The position numbers were made by a program, and so were the translations under genes. From NCBI RefSeq assembly GCF_012489685.1, contig NC_080044.1:66946732-67010731 (forward strand): DNA of 64,000 nt, in the 5' to 3' direction. Shown here piece after piece: positions 11,910 to 23,181 of this stretch (the stretch's first letter is position 1; each line of letters opens with the position of its first letter). The DNA comes from Lotus japonicus (taxonomy: Eukaryota > Streptophyta > Magnoliopsida > Fabales > Fabaceae). A model generated the notes under the pieces. That model had not been told where the DNA came from, ran no database searches, and saw only the letters and a program-made list of their open reading frames with translations.

Positions 11910-12654
11910 GGCTGTTCCCGTCTAAAAAAAATTGTCTTTAATTTGGGATCATAAAATTTATAGCCCCTGGATCTTTCAGAATAACCAATAAAGTAGCTGC
12001 TCACTGTTCGGGAATCCAATTTCTTTTCATTTGGCCTATAAGGCCTTGCCTCAGCTGGACATCCTCATACATGAAAATGTTTCAAACTAGGCTTTCGCCC
12101 AGTCAAAGCTCATAAGGTGTTTTGGCAGCTGCCTTAGTTGGCACTCTATTTAGAATGTAAGCTGCAGTCTTTAGTGCCTCTCCCAGAGTGACTCTGGCAA
12201 AGTAGAATGACAAATCATACTCCTTACCATATTCTTAAGAGTCCGATTTCGTCTTTCACCCACACCATTCATGCTAGGTGACCCTGGCATGGTGTATTGT
12301 GGGACGATTCCACATTCAGAGATTCACTATAGGTAGCTACAGTGTCAGCAAATATAGATTATCATATCCCATAAGTGGACCGGTTCCAACAATATTTGAG
12401 TTAAAAGACAACTTGAATTTATTGTTTCCAAATGAACATAAATAACCAGATTTGTCCATATAAGAAACTGAAACCAAATTCCGTTTAAATGACGGTACCA
12501 CAAAAGTGTCTTTCAAATCCAAATAAGATCCAGTACACAATAATAATCTAAAATGACCTGTAGATGCCACCTCCACCGACTTGCCATCTCCAACATAAAT
12601 GTATCTTTCAACATCATTTGGCTTTCGGTAGTTCAGGCAACCCTTTCCTTGCAC
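11910..12654 (-). pseudogene. Ty1/copia protease and integrase remnants with internal deletions
   Basis: 12654-12337 is the later part of the protease and the start of the pre-integrase region (RNLVSVSYMDKSGYLCSFG, GYDNLYLL). The catalytic DSGA part is absent, because the gag zinc-knuckle end runs directly into this segment near 12640. Downstream only the end of the integrase survives, scattered over frames: MNGVGERRNRTLKNMV with the third catalytic acid, then KTAAYILNRVPTK. The HHCC zinc domain and the first two catalytic aspartates are missing, so a deletion of several hundred bases lies near 12330-12350. Confidence 0.75.
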
Positions 12655-13396
12655 GCCAAGCGTGATATTTAGGACATTTCTTTTTCACATGTCCAGACAC
12701 ATTGGAAAAGAAATAATTATCATCATGTTCCTGTTTCTTTTGTGCTGGAGCATTAGCAGCTTCATTCTTGGGCTCAACATTTTTCTTTCTTTTGCCCTTG
12801 TCTTTAGAGGTGCTAACAAAATGAGCACTTTCTTTCCTATCTTGCTTCAACATTTCCTCTTCTTGCACACAAAATGAAATGAGCTCGTTAAGAGATCATT
12901 TCTCATTTTGACAGTTATAGGATATCTTAAACTGACTGAATTGTGCAGGAAGAGAAAACAATACTAAATGAATGAGCAAGTCATCCGACAGCTCAAGCTT
13001 AAGCGCCTTAAGCTTTGAAGCAATATTTGCCATGCCTATAATGTATTCCCTTATATTTCCTTTGCCCTGATATTTCATGGAAATCAAGTTCTGAAGAAGA
13101 GTACTTGTTTCCGCCTTATCGCTTTTTGCAAAGCGCTTTTCAATTTCAGCAAGGAAATCTTTTGCACCTTTTATCTCTTCCGAGATAGTACCGCTAAAGA
13201 CCTCAGGAATGCCGCGCCTAATGATCATAAGACTCATGCGATTGGAGCGATTCCACTTCTCATAATCTTTCCTCTGTTCAGAGGTACTAGATTCCGTAGG
13301 AGAAGCAGGTTTCTCCACCCTTAGTGCAAGGTCAAGATCCATGCAGCCAAGAACAATTTCCATGTTCTCTTTTCCAGTCCTTAAAATTTGTTCCAT
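12614..13396 (-). pseudogene. Ty1/copia gag (UBN2-type) with degenerate zinc knuckle
   Basis: The 13396-12896 ORF (166 codons) matches the copia gag core: IIRRGIPEVFSG, AKDFLAEIEKRFAKSDKAE, LPAQFSQFKISYN. It ends in a stop at 12896-12898. A second ORF (12868-12614) carries a Lys-rich segment and the nucleocapsid knuckle, but the first two cysteines are changed (YFFSNVSGHVKKKCPKY, where CX2C is expected), so zinc binding is probably lost. Confidence 0.8.
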
Positions 13397-14650
13397 TAAG
13401 GATCGGAACCGAAATTTAGATTAGCAGATTTCGAACCAATAGTAGCTGAATGTAGAACAAAATAGATACTATAAATATGCTCATATCATAAAATATAGAA
13501 TCATCAATATGTTCAAATAATGGCATAACCCATCTCAAGATACCTAGTGCACCATCAATATCATGTCTTTTGACAGTAATACTAATTGCTAGTGGTACTC
13601 TTGTTGTAATGATCAAACATTGATAATAAATCATGTCAAATAACAAACCCTTCTTTGGATTGATTTATCATTCACATGTAAACCCTTAAAATTATCACAT
13701 GTTTATCATCACAGGTGTGTATGAAATCCGGCCAAGCATTAACTTTTCCTTTGGGGTCCATTAATACTCGCATGGATAAACATACACACGCACAAACTTT
13801 TAATATTTCTTATGAGCAATCTCCATAAAAAGAGGTCACTTTTGTGACTTTCTTATTTTAATTGACTCATTTAAAATATTAAACAATTGTATAAAAAATA
13901 CAAACCATAGCCAAAATTTGAACGCACACTAATAATTTTCCAGAATCTTTCGATATAACCATATTGGAAACAAATTTCTCTTGCCCAAGATTATACTAAC
14001 AAATACTAAGAATTTAGTATCAATTTAATATCATCAGAGAGCAGCAGACATACAGTTTTCCTTTTCTTGTTGATTTTGATTTTAATAAAACCATAAAACA
14101 AAACAAAACGGCAATCTAGAATATGGTTTCTGAATTGCAAACAAAAGTTGCAGCTTAAATCATATACTGCATGAACAGTATGAACAAATTGCAGGAACCG
14201 AAACTGAATTTAGATCATTGACTTTCTACAGCAATGAATTTTCATGTTGCATTCTATAGCATATAAATCAACAAGCATTTCCAAAATTCATTCAACAAGC
14301 ATCAATGAAAGTTATCACTGTAGCATATATATATTACGTGAATATCAAAAACGGTTATTGATATCAATATGTGAATATCAATATCTAAATTCAACAACGA
14401 ACTGTTTTAGAAAAAAAAAACATGCATCCAACAGTTTCGTTTAACATATATATGATACGTTAATGTCAAAATTTTGACACACATGGATAACCAATAAATA
14501 ATTCACCAAGATAACTCACCGAAGCAGCAATCACGAAACTATAACCCAAACACCAATTCTCATGAAACTGAATGAGTATAATTTCAAATAACACAAAATT
14601 GAAAACCTAATTTCAAGAATTACCAAATTCATACATGAATTAGGTATGGG
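13397..14650 (-). other. Ty1/copia 5' leader between PBS and gag
   Basis: About 1.25 kb of AT-rich sequence separates the PBS from the gag start, long for a copia leader. It has no recognisable ORF. It may include a further unrecognised insertion. Confidence 0.5.
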
Positions 14651-14664
14651 TGGCTCTGATACCA
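14651..14664 (-). other. Primer binding site (initiator tRNA-Met type)
   Basis: The minus strand reads TGGTATCAGAGCCA two bases inside the 5' LTR end. This is the usual plant copia/gypsy PBS complementary to the 3' end of initiator methionine tRNA. Confidence 0.85.
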
Positions 14665-14666
14665 CT

Positions 14667-15171
14667 TGTAAGTTTCTAACAAATAAAGATTTGTTCCTAA
14701 CCACATGTTTTTCTACCCATATAGAAAATAGGAGCATAATCCTAAACCACACTTGATTAACCCATACCCGAAAAACATGATGAAGATCTAGAGCGGAAGC
14801 GTACCTGAATGAGCCATGAGAATCGCTGAAGGATCTGGGGTTGTGATCTTCCAATTGTAGATCACCCTTAGGGTTTCCTGATGTTTTCCTCTGATGGGGA
14901 TGAGGAGAAACTTTTCACGTTACTGTGTTGTCTACAATTGGGGACCATAACCCTATAAGTAACTGCATCAGTTACAATTCTGTTTTCAATATTTCTAATT
15001 TGGCCCCTCATCAAATTAGAATATTGCCTTATGGTATCCGCACAATACATTTTCATAACACATATGCCCTTAGCCATAAGATCAATATTAAATAGACCAC
15101 TTTAGTTTTGGCTAATTAAATAATGACCCTAACACAATTAAAAGTTACATTTGTGACCCAAAATTCTAACA
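14667..15171 (-). repeat. 5' LTR of the Ty1/copia element
   Basis: 505 bp, TG...CA termini (minus strand TGTTAGAATT to CTTACA), immediately followed by the PBS. Nearly identical to 9084-9588. Confidence 0.9.
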
Positions 15172-17511
15172 AACGAAATTTCTGGAAAGTATTATAAAAG
15201 GAAACGGGGATAATCACATATATTGCTGTGTACAGGGTAAAATAAATCATTAGGACAACTGTTATCATATGCAGGCAATTTTTTTAATAAGAGGTACTCA
15301 ATTGGGCCTAGTGCATCTGTTATAGTGAGGCCCAAAAGAGATGTCCGCAAGCCTAAATAGATCAATGACTCGTTTTTTTACACATGCATCCCTACTGTCG
15401 GTAGCTGTGATAATAATCTCTGCTCCACTATTTGTGAACTAAGCGATAGAAGGTTGAAGACTAATGAATGGTACAAAAATTGCGCTTTGCTCTCCTATTT
15501 TATTGTCATCTTGCATTTTTTCCTCTATAATGACTAACTAGTTCCTTATTGCAATTTTACGACTTATTAGATTTTATGTTCTTGTTGAGAATTTTCACAT
15601 TAATTATATGATCAAATACATGTTTATTAAAAGTAAAACAATCATCACCTCTAAGATAATTTTTGTGGTGAAATTATAGCTTACTCAATTTTATCATGAT
15701 ATTAGAGCATATACTAAATTCCTTTATTTTCGCATATATTCTTAAGCTATGGTTATAGCTACCCCAAATTGTAGGATCCTCTAATCTCTGTCCTTATCTA
15801 TGATTGATGTCATCCTGTAACTACTTCATTCATTTGCTCGCACTTCTATTTATCAATATCCATACATGTAAATATAACTGTGCTTGATCACTTCATCAAA
15901 GTTGGTTAATTTATGATTGGATCAATATGTATGAGGGAGGCAGGCACCAACTTCCAATAATCCTATCCCAATTTAATGCTTCCCTAAAATGTGTTTGCAA
16001 GTTGAGTCTGTGTGGTCATCTTTTCATACCCAAAATGGGATGAGAACAACTACCATATATATATGCTTACGTTTGAACAGCTAAAGCAAAATGCCAATTA
16101 CAGGAACCTCCATTTGGGTCATCAGCTAGCGTCGACTAGCTAGTCGCTCTCTAATTGGGCGAACTTGTGTAGTGCTACTAATCATGGTTTCTCTGAATGT
16201 GATTATTTCATATGTATCCACCTCAAAGACTTCATATAAAATACCCCTTGCCAATTTTTGGACCAAGCTAAATAATTGATCAAGTGATATTGCTTGCTAC
16301 TATATATAGTTAAGTGAAATCACTTGGTGATGGTGTATGCATGTTCTTGTGGACGATGGTTGTTTGTAAAGAGGAACTTTTGATTTTGATACGAGGATCG
16401 ATGAGGTACCAATAATTGTGACCTGCGCATGCTACTTGACTTCATATTATAAAACATTCCCAACATGTATGACAGCTCTGTACCTAAGACATGAACTTTT
16501 ATTATTTTTAATTTCTTTTTTGTAAATGATTTAAAAAGCATTAAGCATATAGGCGCACAAGAGTACTGGACATCAACATGAATTAAGAAAATAAATTCTG
16601 GTTGAACTTTCTCAATCCAAGCATAACCATGAGTTAGAGATCAGAGCCACATGAAAACAAAGTATCTCAGTATAAGAGATAAAACAAAGGGCGTGTGCAT
16701 ATGGGTTTTTTTTTTTTTTTTTGATTTAGTGTAAAATGTATTTATACGTGGTGAAAGTCCTCTCAATACTCATGTAATAATTTTTTTTAAACTCTCATAT
16801 AATAATTATCTATTGTTTCCTTATGTTAGAAGATTTTATATTACATGATAGTAATAAACATTTACATGGCCTATCTCACCTATTTTACATTGCACAATCG
16901 AAAACTGGGCTAATTTAACCGGAATAATATTCTTTTAAATATACGTTTAAAAAAAAATTCTTTTAAATATCTTATTTTTTGAAATGAACTTTCTTATGAT
17001 TATATAGTAATTATATTAACAACAAAATACTAAAAAAATATTCCGGTTACTTTATCATAATTATAATGATAATAACTACTCTTTTTCTCTATTATTTAGT
17101 ATTTTTTTTCGAAAAAACGCCTAAAATAATAAAATGCCATGAGGGATATCAACTGACTCTGATTTTATTTTTTGGGTCAAAACTGACTCGGATTCGTAGG
17201 CTATTTTTATTTATTCGGTTTCAGATTTGGGCCAATTCACAAATGGTCCATATGGGAATAAAAGCCCTTATAGCATTAATGACACTGATGCCCACTAATT
17301 TGTAAATTACGGACATGGGATGGGCCAGCTTACTTTAGACTAACGATGTGTTTAGTTTAAAGGAGAGGTTGATTTAATGGAGGGGAGGGGAAGGAAGGAA
17401 GGAAGGAGAGAGATTTCAATTAGTTATCTTATTTGAATTAAGAGAGAGGAAAGATTCAACGTCAACAATTAACCTGCAATTCCTCCAATTGGCATGCTAT
17501 AACGAGTATCT
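15172..17511. other. Intergenic, no gene seen
   Basis: AT-rich sequence with a T-run near 16709 and a GGAA/GGAAGG simple repeat near 17388-17410. Short ORFs here have no recognisable domain. Confidence 0.5.
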
Positions 17512-17520
17512 TAATTTTTA

Positions 17521-18669
17521 GAGTAAAATACACTCACCCCCTCAAAGTTTGTGAGAATAACACTTAACTCAATTCTTATCCAAAATATACACTCCACCCC
17601 AATAATAATCTCATAATTACACTTAGCTCAATTCTTCTCTGAAATCTTCACTCCACCCCACCCCTTTAACCCCATCCAAAAGATGCTAACGGAATATTCC
17701 TTTAACTCAAATTAATTAATTAAAATATAAATGATAAATAAATTACTTTATCCTCTAACCAAATAATAATTGTACTATAATTTTGTAAATATTCTAAATA
17801 TTTATAAAATATTTTAAATACCTCCAAATAAAAAATAATAATTAAACTTCATGTTTATTATGGTCAAAATATTTCTCTCTCTAATATAACTCAAATTTAA
17901 ATATGGAGTATTTCAGTCAAAATATTTATCAAATGATGAGTTCTTAATACCTGTGTATAACCTTAAACAACTTATATTTTAGAACTTAAAATGCCATGTG
18001 CTTAAGTGCTCATACAACCTAATAACTAAGACAATCACATATCGTCATAACACAATTATATTTTGAAAGTTTAGTAAACTTATTGACAAATTTTTTTAGT
18101 AAACTTAGTGGTAAAGTTTTTGAGTTTTGATGGTTCTGACATTGAGTTAAGTTTTGCTAAATTTGTGATGGAAAATGTTGTTGCCTTGAAGAGGATGATT
18201 TCAAACTTAGCTGGAAGCTACGTAACTCAGATCCGGAAGAAGTAAAACATAAGTTGTTCTCGTTTAAGAAATGTTCTAGTTCTATGAATTTGGAATTACA
18301 CCAAGAAGGCCAGAACATGCTTTATTGTAAATCATCTGTGCTGCCCTCCAAATAACAAGGATTTGTTTACTTGAATGAGAAATGATTATCTCGTGCTACT
18401 TTTTTTTTTAAAAAAAAAGTATATTTATTATTTAGTTGGAAGATAATGTAATGTATTTATATTTAAATTAATTAATTTTGAGTTAAAAGAATATTCCGTT
18501 AGCATCTTTTAGATGATGTTAAAGGGGGTGGGGTGGAGTGTAGAATTTAGAGAAGAATTGAGTTAAGTGTAATTGTGAGATTATTATTGGGGTGGAGTGC
18601 ATATTTTGGATAAGAATGGAGCTAAGTGTTATTCTCACAAATCTTGAGTGGGGTGAGTGTATTTTACTC
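17521..18669. mobile_element. Mutator-like (MULE) non-autonomous element with long TIRs
   Basis: Terminal inverted repeats of about 230 bp (17521-17750 and 18440-18669) begin GAGTAAAATACACTCACC. The element is flanked by a perfect 9-bp duplication TAATTTTTA (17512-17520 and 18670-18678), the hallmark length for Mutator-type transposition. The 700-bp interior has no transposase ORF. Part of it (about 17880-17985) resembles the mariner-type MITE at 61.4-63.2 kb. Confidence 0.85.
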
Positions 18670-18678
18670 TAATTTTTA

Positions 18679-19295
18679 TTTCCAATTTGCCAAGTAATGT
18701 GAGATCAAATATCAAATGAAAGTGCATGCTCAACTCCCCTTCTCGAGTTCAGTATTGTAAATGGGTAAATATAAAAAAAAAAATCCAAACACTTGTTTGG
18801 ACTTGAGTGTGTGGCCAATAAACTCAAGGATAGTCAAAGTCGAATAGTTAAGGTTATGTTTGAATACATGTCGTCACGACACAAACATTCATTAACATTT
18901 ACTTTAAAAGATAAATTATAGAACGAAATGGATTGAGATTAAAGTTTTTTCACATTGGAATTACCTTGATATGTAAATACAAACGGAAAAGAAAATCTTA
19001 TGGCATATATTACCTTATGTTAAAATTACACTTATGTTCTATGATTTTAAAATGTACTTACTATTACTCTGCTTGTATATATATTATGGTTGCTGAAGCC
19101 AACAATATGTCATTGATATGTCATGATGTGAAGCGTTGAGTTAGCCGGCCAAGGTCGATTCGGCCGGCATTTTGAGGCCAAACAGTATTATTTGAGGATC
19201 AAAACATTGTTTAAAAGAAAATATTCCATTTGGAGACAATTAAGTAATCTTCTTAACCCTTCATTCCCTGCATTCTTCATCCCATACTACCAATT
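18679..19295. other. Upstream region of the PTI1-like kinase
   Basis: AT-rich. It contains a short GC-rich inverted repeat (GCCGGCC ... GGCCGGC, about 19144-19168) roughly 130 bases before the ATG. No TATA box could be assigned with confidence. Confidence 0.4.
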
Positions 19296-21048
19296 ATGGG
19301 ATCCTCCTTCAGTTGCTGCGGTTCAGAGAAGGTTGAAGAAGGGTATGTAAAATCACGATTGGCTAGTCATCATTCATGATAGTTAATTGTTTGCATGATC
19401 TTTAATGTTATTAATTTTGCCATCAAAATCATGTAATTTTGTAGGCCAACATCATTTGGGTCAGTTAACAATTCATGGAGAATATTTACATACAAGGAGT
19501 TGCATGCAGCTACCGGCGGGTTCAGTGATGATAATAAGCTTGGTGAAGGTGGGTTTGGAAGTGTCTATTGGGGAAGAACTAGTGATGGTCTCCAGGTATA
19601 AATACAAATCTTATAGAATTAACGCTTATATAATTTTTTAGTAGAGTTTATGTAAGTAGACTATGAACTACTTGTAAGCCGCTGTTTTAAACTTAATTTT
19701 ATAAGGTAGTCAGATTCGCTTATAAATTAAATAAGATGCCTACTTATAGCCTATTTTGAGCTTATCTCAATAAGATTCTCGAATTAGCTCCATAAGCGCT
19801 TAATTAAGTTGTTTAATTACCCGAAAACACCCTAACTCTTATAGCTACCACTTGTAGATAGCGGTGAAAAAACTGAAAGCAATGAACTCAAAGGCAGAGA
19901 TGGAATTTGCAGTGGAAGTTGAAGTTCTTGGAAGGGTTAGGCACAAAAATTTACTTGGTCTCAGGGGATATTGTGTCGGCGATGATCAACGGCTCATAGT
20001 CTACGATTACATGCCGAATCTTAGCCTGCTTTCTCATCTCCATGGCCAATTTGCTGTTGAAGTGCAACTGAACTGGCAAAAGAGAATGAAGATTGCAATT
20101 GGTTCTGCAGAAGGAATTCTGTAAGCTTTCACCAGATTAAGATTTTCTATCTTCAAATTGTGTCTCGTTCTCTGTCCCACCAGTAAAATTGTGTCAAATA
20201 AGACATAATTTAGGGACAGGGATCTCGATCCGCTTTCTCCTAACTTTTCAAGTATTAATTCCTTTTTTTTAATCATAATTAATCAATTGAATTATGTTCT
20301 CTAGAATAACCTTGCAAGTTATTTTCTAAAACCACTTTTATATAACACCTCAAATATAACTTTTGCTAGGTACTTGCATCATGAGGTCACACCCCACATT
20401 ATCCATAGGGACATCAAGGCAAGCAATGTGCTTCTGAACTCAGATTTCGAGCCTCTAGTCGCGGATTTTGGTTTCGCAAAGCTGATCCCAGAAGGCGTTA
20501 GCCACATGACAACCCGAGTTAAGGGTACCTTGGGATACTTGGCACCTGAATATGCCATGTGGGGAAAAGTCTCAGAAAGCTGTGATGTCTATAGCTTTGG
20601 AATTCTTCTGTTAGAGCTAGTAACCGGTAGAAAGCCGATAGAGAAGCTCCCGGGCGGCGTTAAGAGAACTATAACCGAGTGGGCTGAGCCTTTGATATCT
20701 AAAGGAAGGTTCAGGGATTTGGTTGATCCAAAGCTCAGAGGGAACTTTGATGAAGATCAAGTCAAACAAACTGTGAATGTTGCTGCTCTTTGTGTGCAGA
20801 GTGAGCCTGACAAGCGACCTAACATGAAGGAAGTGGTTAATCTTCTGAAAGGGCATGAACCTGATGCGAAAGTTACTAAGATGAGGATGGATAGTATCAA
20901 ATATAATGATGAACTTTATGCACTTGATCAACCTAGTGATGATGATGAAGATTATGATGTAAGTGCTAGCTATGGTGTTTTTAGTGCCATTGAAGTGCAA
21001 AAGATGAATGATCCTTATAGGCGCGGCGGTAACACGAGAATGGGCTAA
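19296..21048 (+). CDS. PTI1-like receptor-like cytoplasmic kinase (similar to At3g15890)
   Basis: Predicted exons are 19296-19342, 19445-19595, 19858-20120 and 20370-21048, all GT-AG and in frame, giving 379 residues. There is no signal peptide or membrane helix. The N-terminus MGSSFSCC has Gly2 and Cys7/Cys8 for N-myristoylation and palmitoylation, so plasma-membrane anchoring is likely. Kinase domain: glycine loop GEGGFGSV (49-56), Lys70, HRD catalytic Asp168 with Lys170 (an RD kinase) and DFG Asp186. All catalytic residues are present. The acidic C-terminal tail (DDDED) is unusual and follows the kinase fold. Family resemblance is to the PTI1-like kinase At3g15890; the substrate is unknown. 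It lies about 2.1 kb upstream of a second, related kinase on the same strand. Confidence 0.92.
19596..19857. other. Intron 2 of the PTI1-like kinase with possible degenerate MITE
   Basis: The 262-bp intron carries repeated AGCTTAT/ATAAGC motifs in both orientations, like the Tourist-type MITE at 39302-39582, but without clear termini. The similarity is suggestive only. Confidence 0.25.
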
Positions 21049-23181
21049 ATAAAAGTAATGAACTTATGTATTTTTGTGATTTGAAAAGACTTTCGAATTT
21101 GTTGGTAATTGAATCAGCTTCTTAATTAGTATCACTTTCTGTAATGATTAATTTGTTCATCTTATTCTCTTGAAGTCTTACTCACATGGTTAGCAAGAAC
21201 CATTTCAAAAATCTTTCACTATTCCTGAAATTATGGCTTAAGCAGTAAATCAAATGCATCATTATGATTGTCCCAACAATTCCTAAAGGTCTTATAGAAA
21301 TTTAGAGTGCAGAAAATAGCATTCCATTGAGAATCTTGCAGGACTCCTGAATCTGATAGTGTAGGATATTGCTTCCATTGTTTAATTTGATTTCTTTTCT
21401 CTTTCAAATTTTTGACATGTCATCCTTAATTTTCAGTATTTCTTAATCTCTTTCCCCCCTTTTCAATGTGCCACTTTGTATTTAAGATGGAGGGAAATTG
21501 CACACTATTATTCAGTGGTTGACACTTGACACTTTGACATATCAGAATTGTGTAAATTATAGGTTTCGGTTTTCTAAATAGAGATGTATCAACGAACTCT
21601 AACTGTTTCTCTTTTTTCTTAAACAATTTATGGCAATGTTCATATCTCATCAATTTTAGTAAGAAAGTTACATAAAGTTTGAATGAGGTGAAATTGTTGG
21701 AGATTATTTCAGCTATGGTGGGGTTTAAGGAAAGATGGATTATCCATGTCTTGGAAGTTCCCTAATCCAAATCCCTCACCCTCTCACCACCATTAGGTGT
21801 GGCATGTCTAGTGTGACATCTTTTTCATGAACTTCTGTCATTTTAGCTTAAACTTAATAAAGTTTTGTCAAATCAACGAAACATCAACTTCATCACAGTA
21901 TTATTTCATGTTTAGGATCAATTTAGTACATTGTAGTGTCCCTTCAGAAAATGGAGGAACAAAATAACGATTTCTTTAATAAAAAATTTGGTATGTGACT
22001 TTCTATTACAATGTAAAGTCCACTCCTGGCATGCCAGCAATGGCACACGTTCTGTTTTTGATACATCTGAATTGCAAAATCAGCAAAAATTATATAACGA
22101 ATCTTGAAGTGAAAGTCGCACATGCTTATTCACAAGAGACCATTGGATTTAAAATAATCGTATCTTTCTTGGTAGAGAGAAAATCGTTAAATGTATTCAT
22201 TCTTTCAGAGCACACTACCAAGAACTTTAAAAATAATGCTGCATGACGAGAATATTCTTACAAGTTTACATCACCTATGTAAAAAGAAAAGCCAATTTTA
22301 TAAGCCCTCACCATCACATTTGTGATAGGATTTCGCCTCATCCTGATATAATTGGTTGTATATAAGCTGTAAGCACACTATTTCTACATAAATAGGTACT
22401 TTAAGGCCCCATGACCCCAAATTTTATTTAAAGGCTACATGGTGTTTGCATGTTTGAATACAAGTTAAAACTAAAGTGAAAGTATTTATTTTGTCAATTC
22501 ATAAAGAATTCTGTTCAGTTTTTGTCTCGCAGTGAGTGCTAACATTCGTTTACATTTGTGCCAACTGCCAACATGTATCCAAATATAGTAAGTTCTGTGA
22601 TGTTGTTGTTGTGCATGAGAAAAATAATGAAGGCTAGGTGGCAACCTTTGAAAGATTTGACAACGAAATGGAGGAAGCAGTTAGAGATTGAAGTTTTGAG
22701 CACTTTATCCATCAGAAAAAGGGAAACCCGTTAGTGTCATCCCAAAGTTTCATTGATGATAAAGTGATGAGTGAAGCTTGCAAGAGGCGAAATAGCCCAA
22801 CAGGTTTTCCTTTCCTACCAAATGCAAGTAATAAAAAACAAAAAAGAAGAAAAGTTACTAAGTTTTGAAGGGGAGCTTCATTTTTGGCTTACATATCAAG
22901 ATACATCAAATACTGTGTCCACCATGCACCTTTGCTTATACCCCAAAGCACCCAACAACACTTAATTGTCACCAGAGAGAGACTAATATGTTTCCCTATA
23001 GTGCCACTCTTAAAAGACTTTTTATGCTTGCCAAATAAGTATAATAAAATTGGACCCTAACTGAATTTAATCATGCTCTTTTTTCCTACTACTTAATCTT
23101 AAGTTGAGAGTGCATTGGTGACAACAATCAGCAGAGCAAATATTTCAATTTCTCTGTTGGCCAAGTTTGCATTTTGACACA
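21049..23181. other. Intergenic region between the two kinase genes
   Basis: AT-rich, with no convincing ORF, RNA gene or transposon ends. It must hold the 3' UTR of the first kinase and the promoter of the second. Confidence 0.5.

Larger units (their letters stand above)
9084..15171 (-). mobile_element. Ty1/copia retrotransposon, complete ends but defective inside
   Basis: Two direct 505-bp LTRs (9084-9588 and 14667-15171) flank an internal region read on the minus strand. A PBS complementary to initiator tRNA-Met (TGGTATCAGAGC on the minus strand) lies next to the right LTR, and a polypurine tract (GGTGGGAGAT) next to the left one. Order from the 5' LTR: gag, protease remnant, integrase remnant, RT, RNase H, as in Ty1/copia (TNT1-94-like). 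I see no clear 5-bp target duplication. The outer end of the left LTR has AG where the right has TG. Confidence 0.9.
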
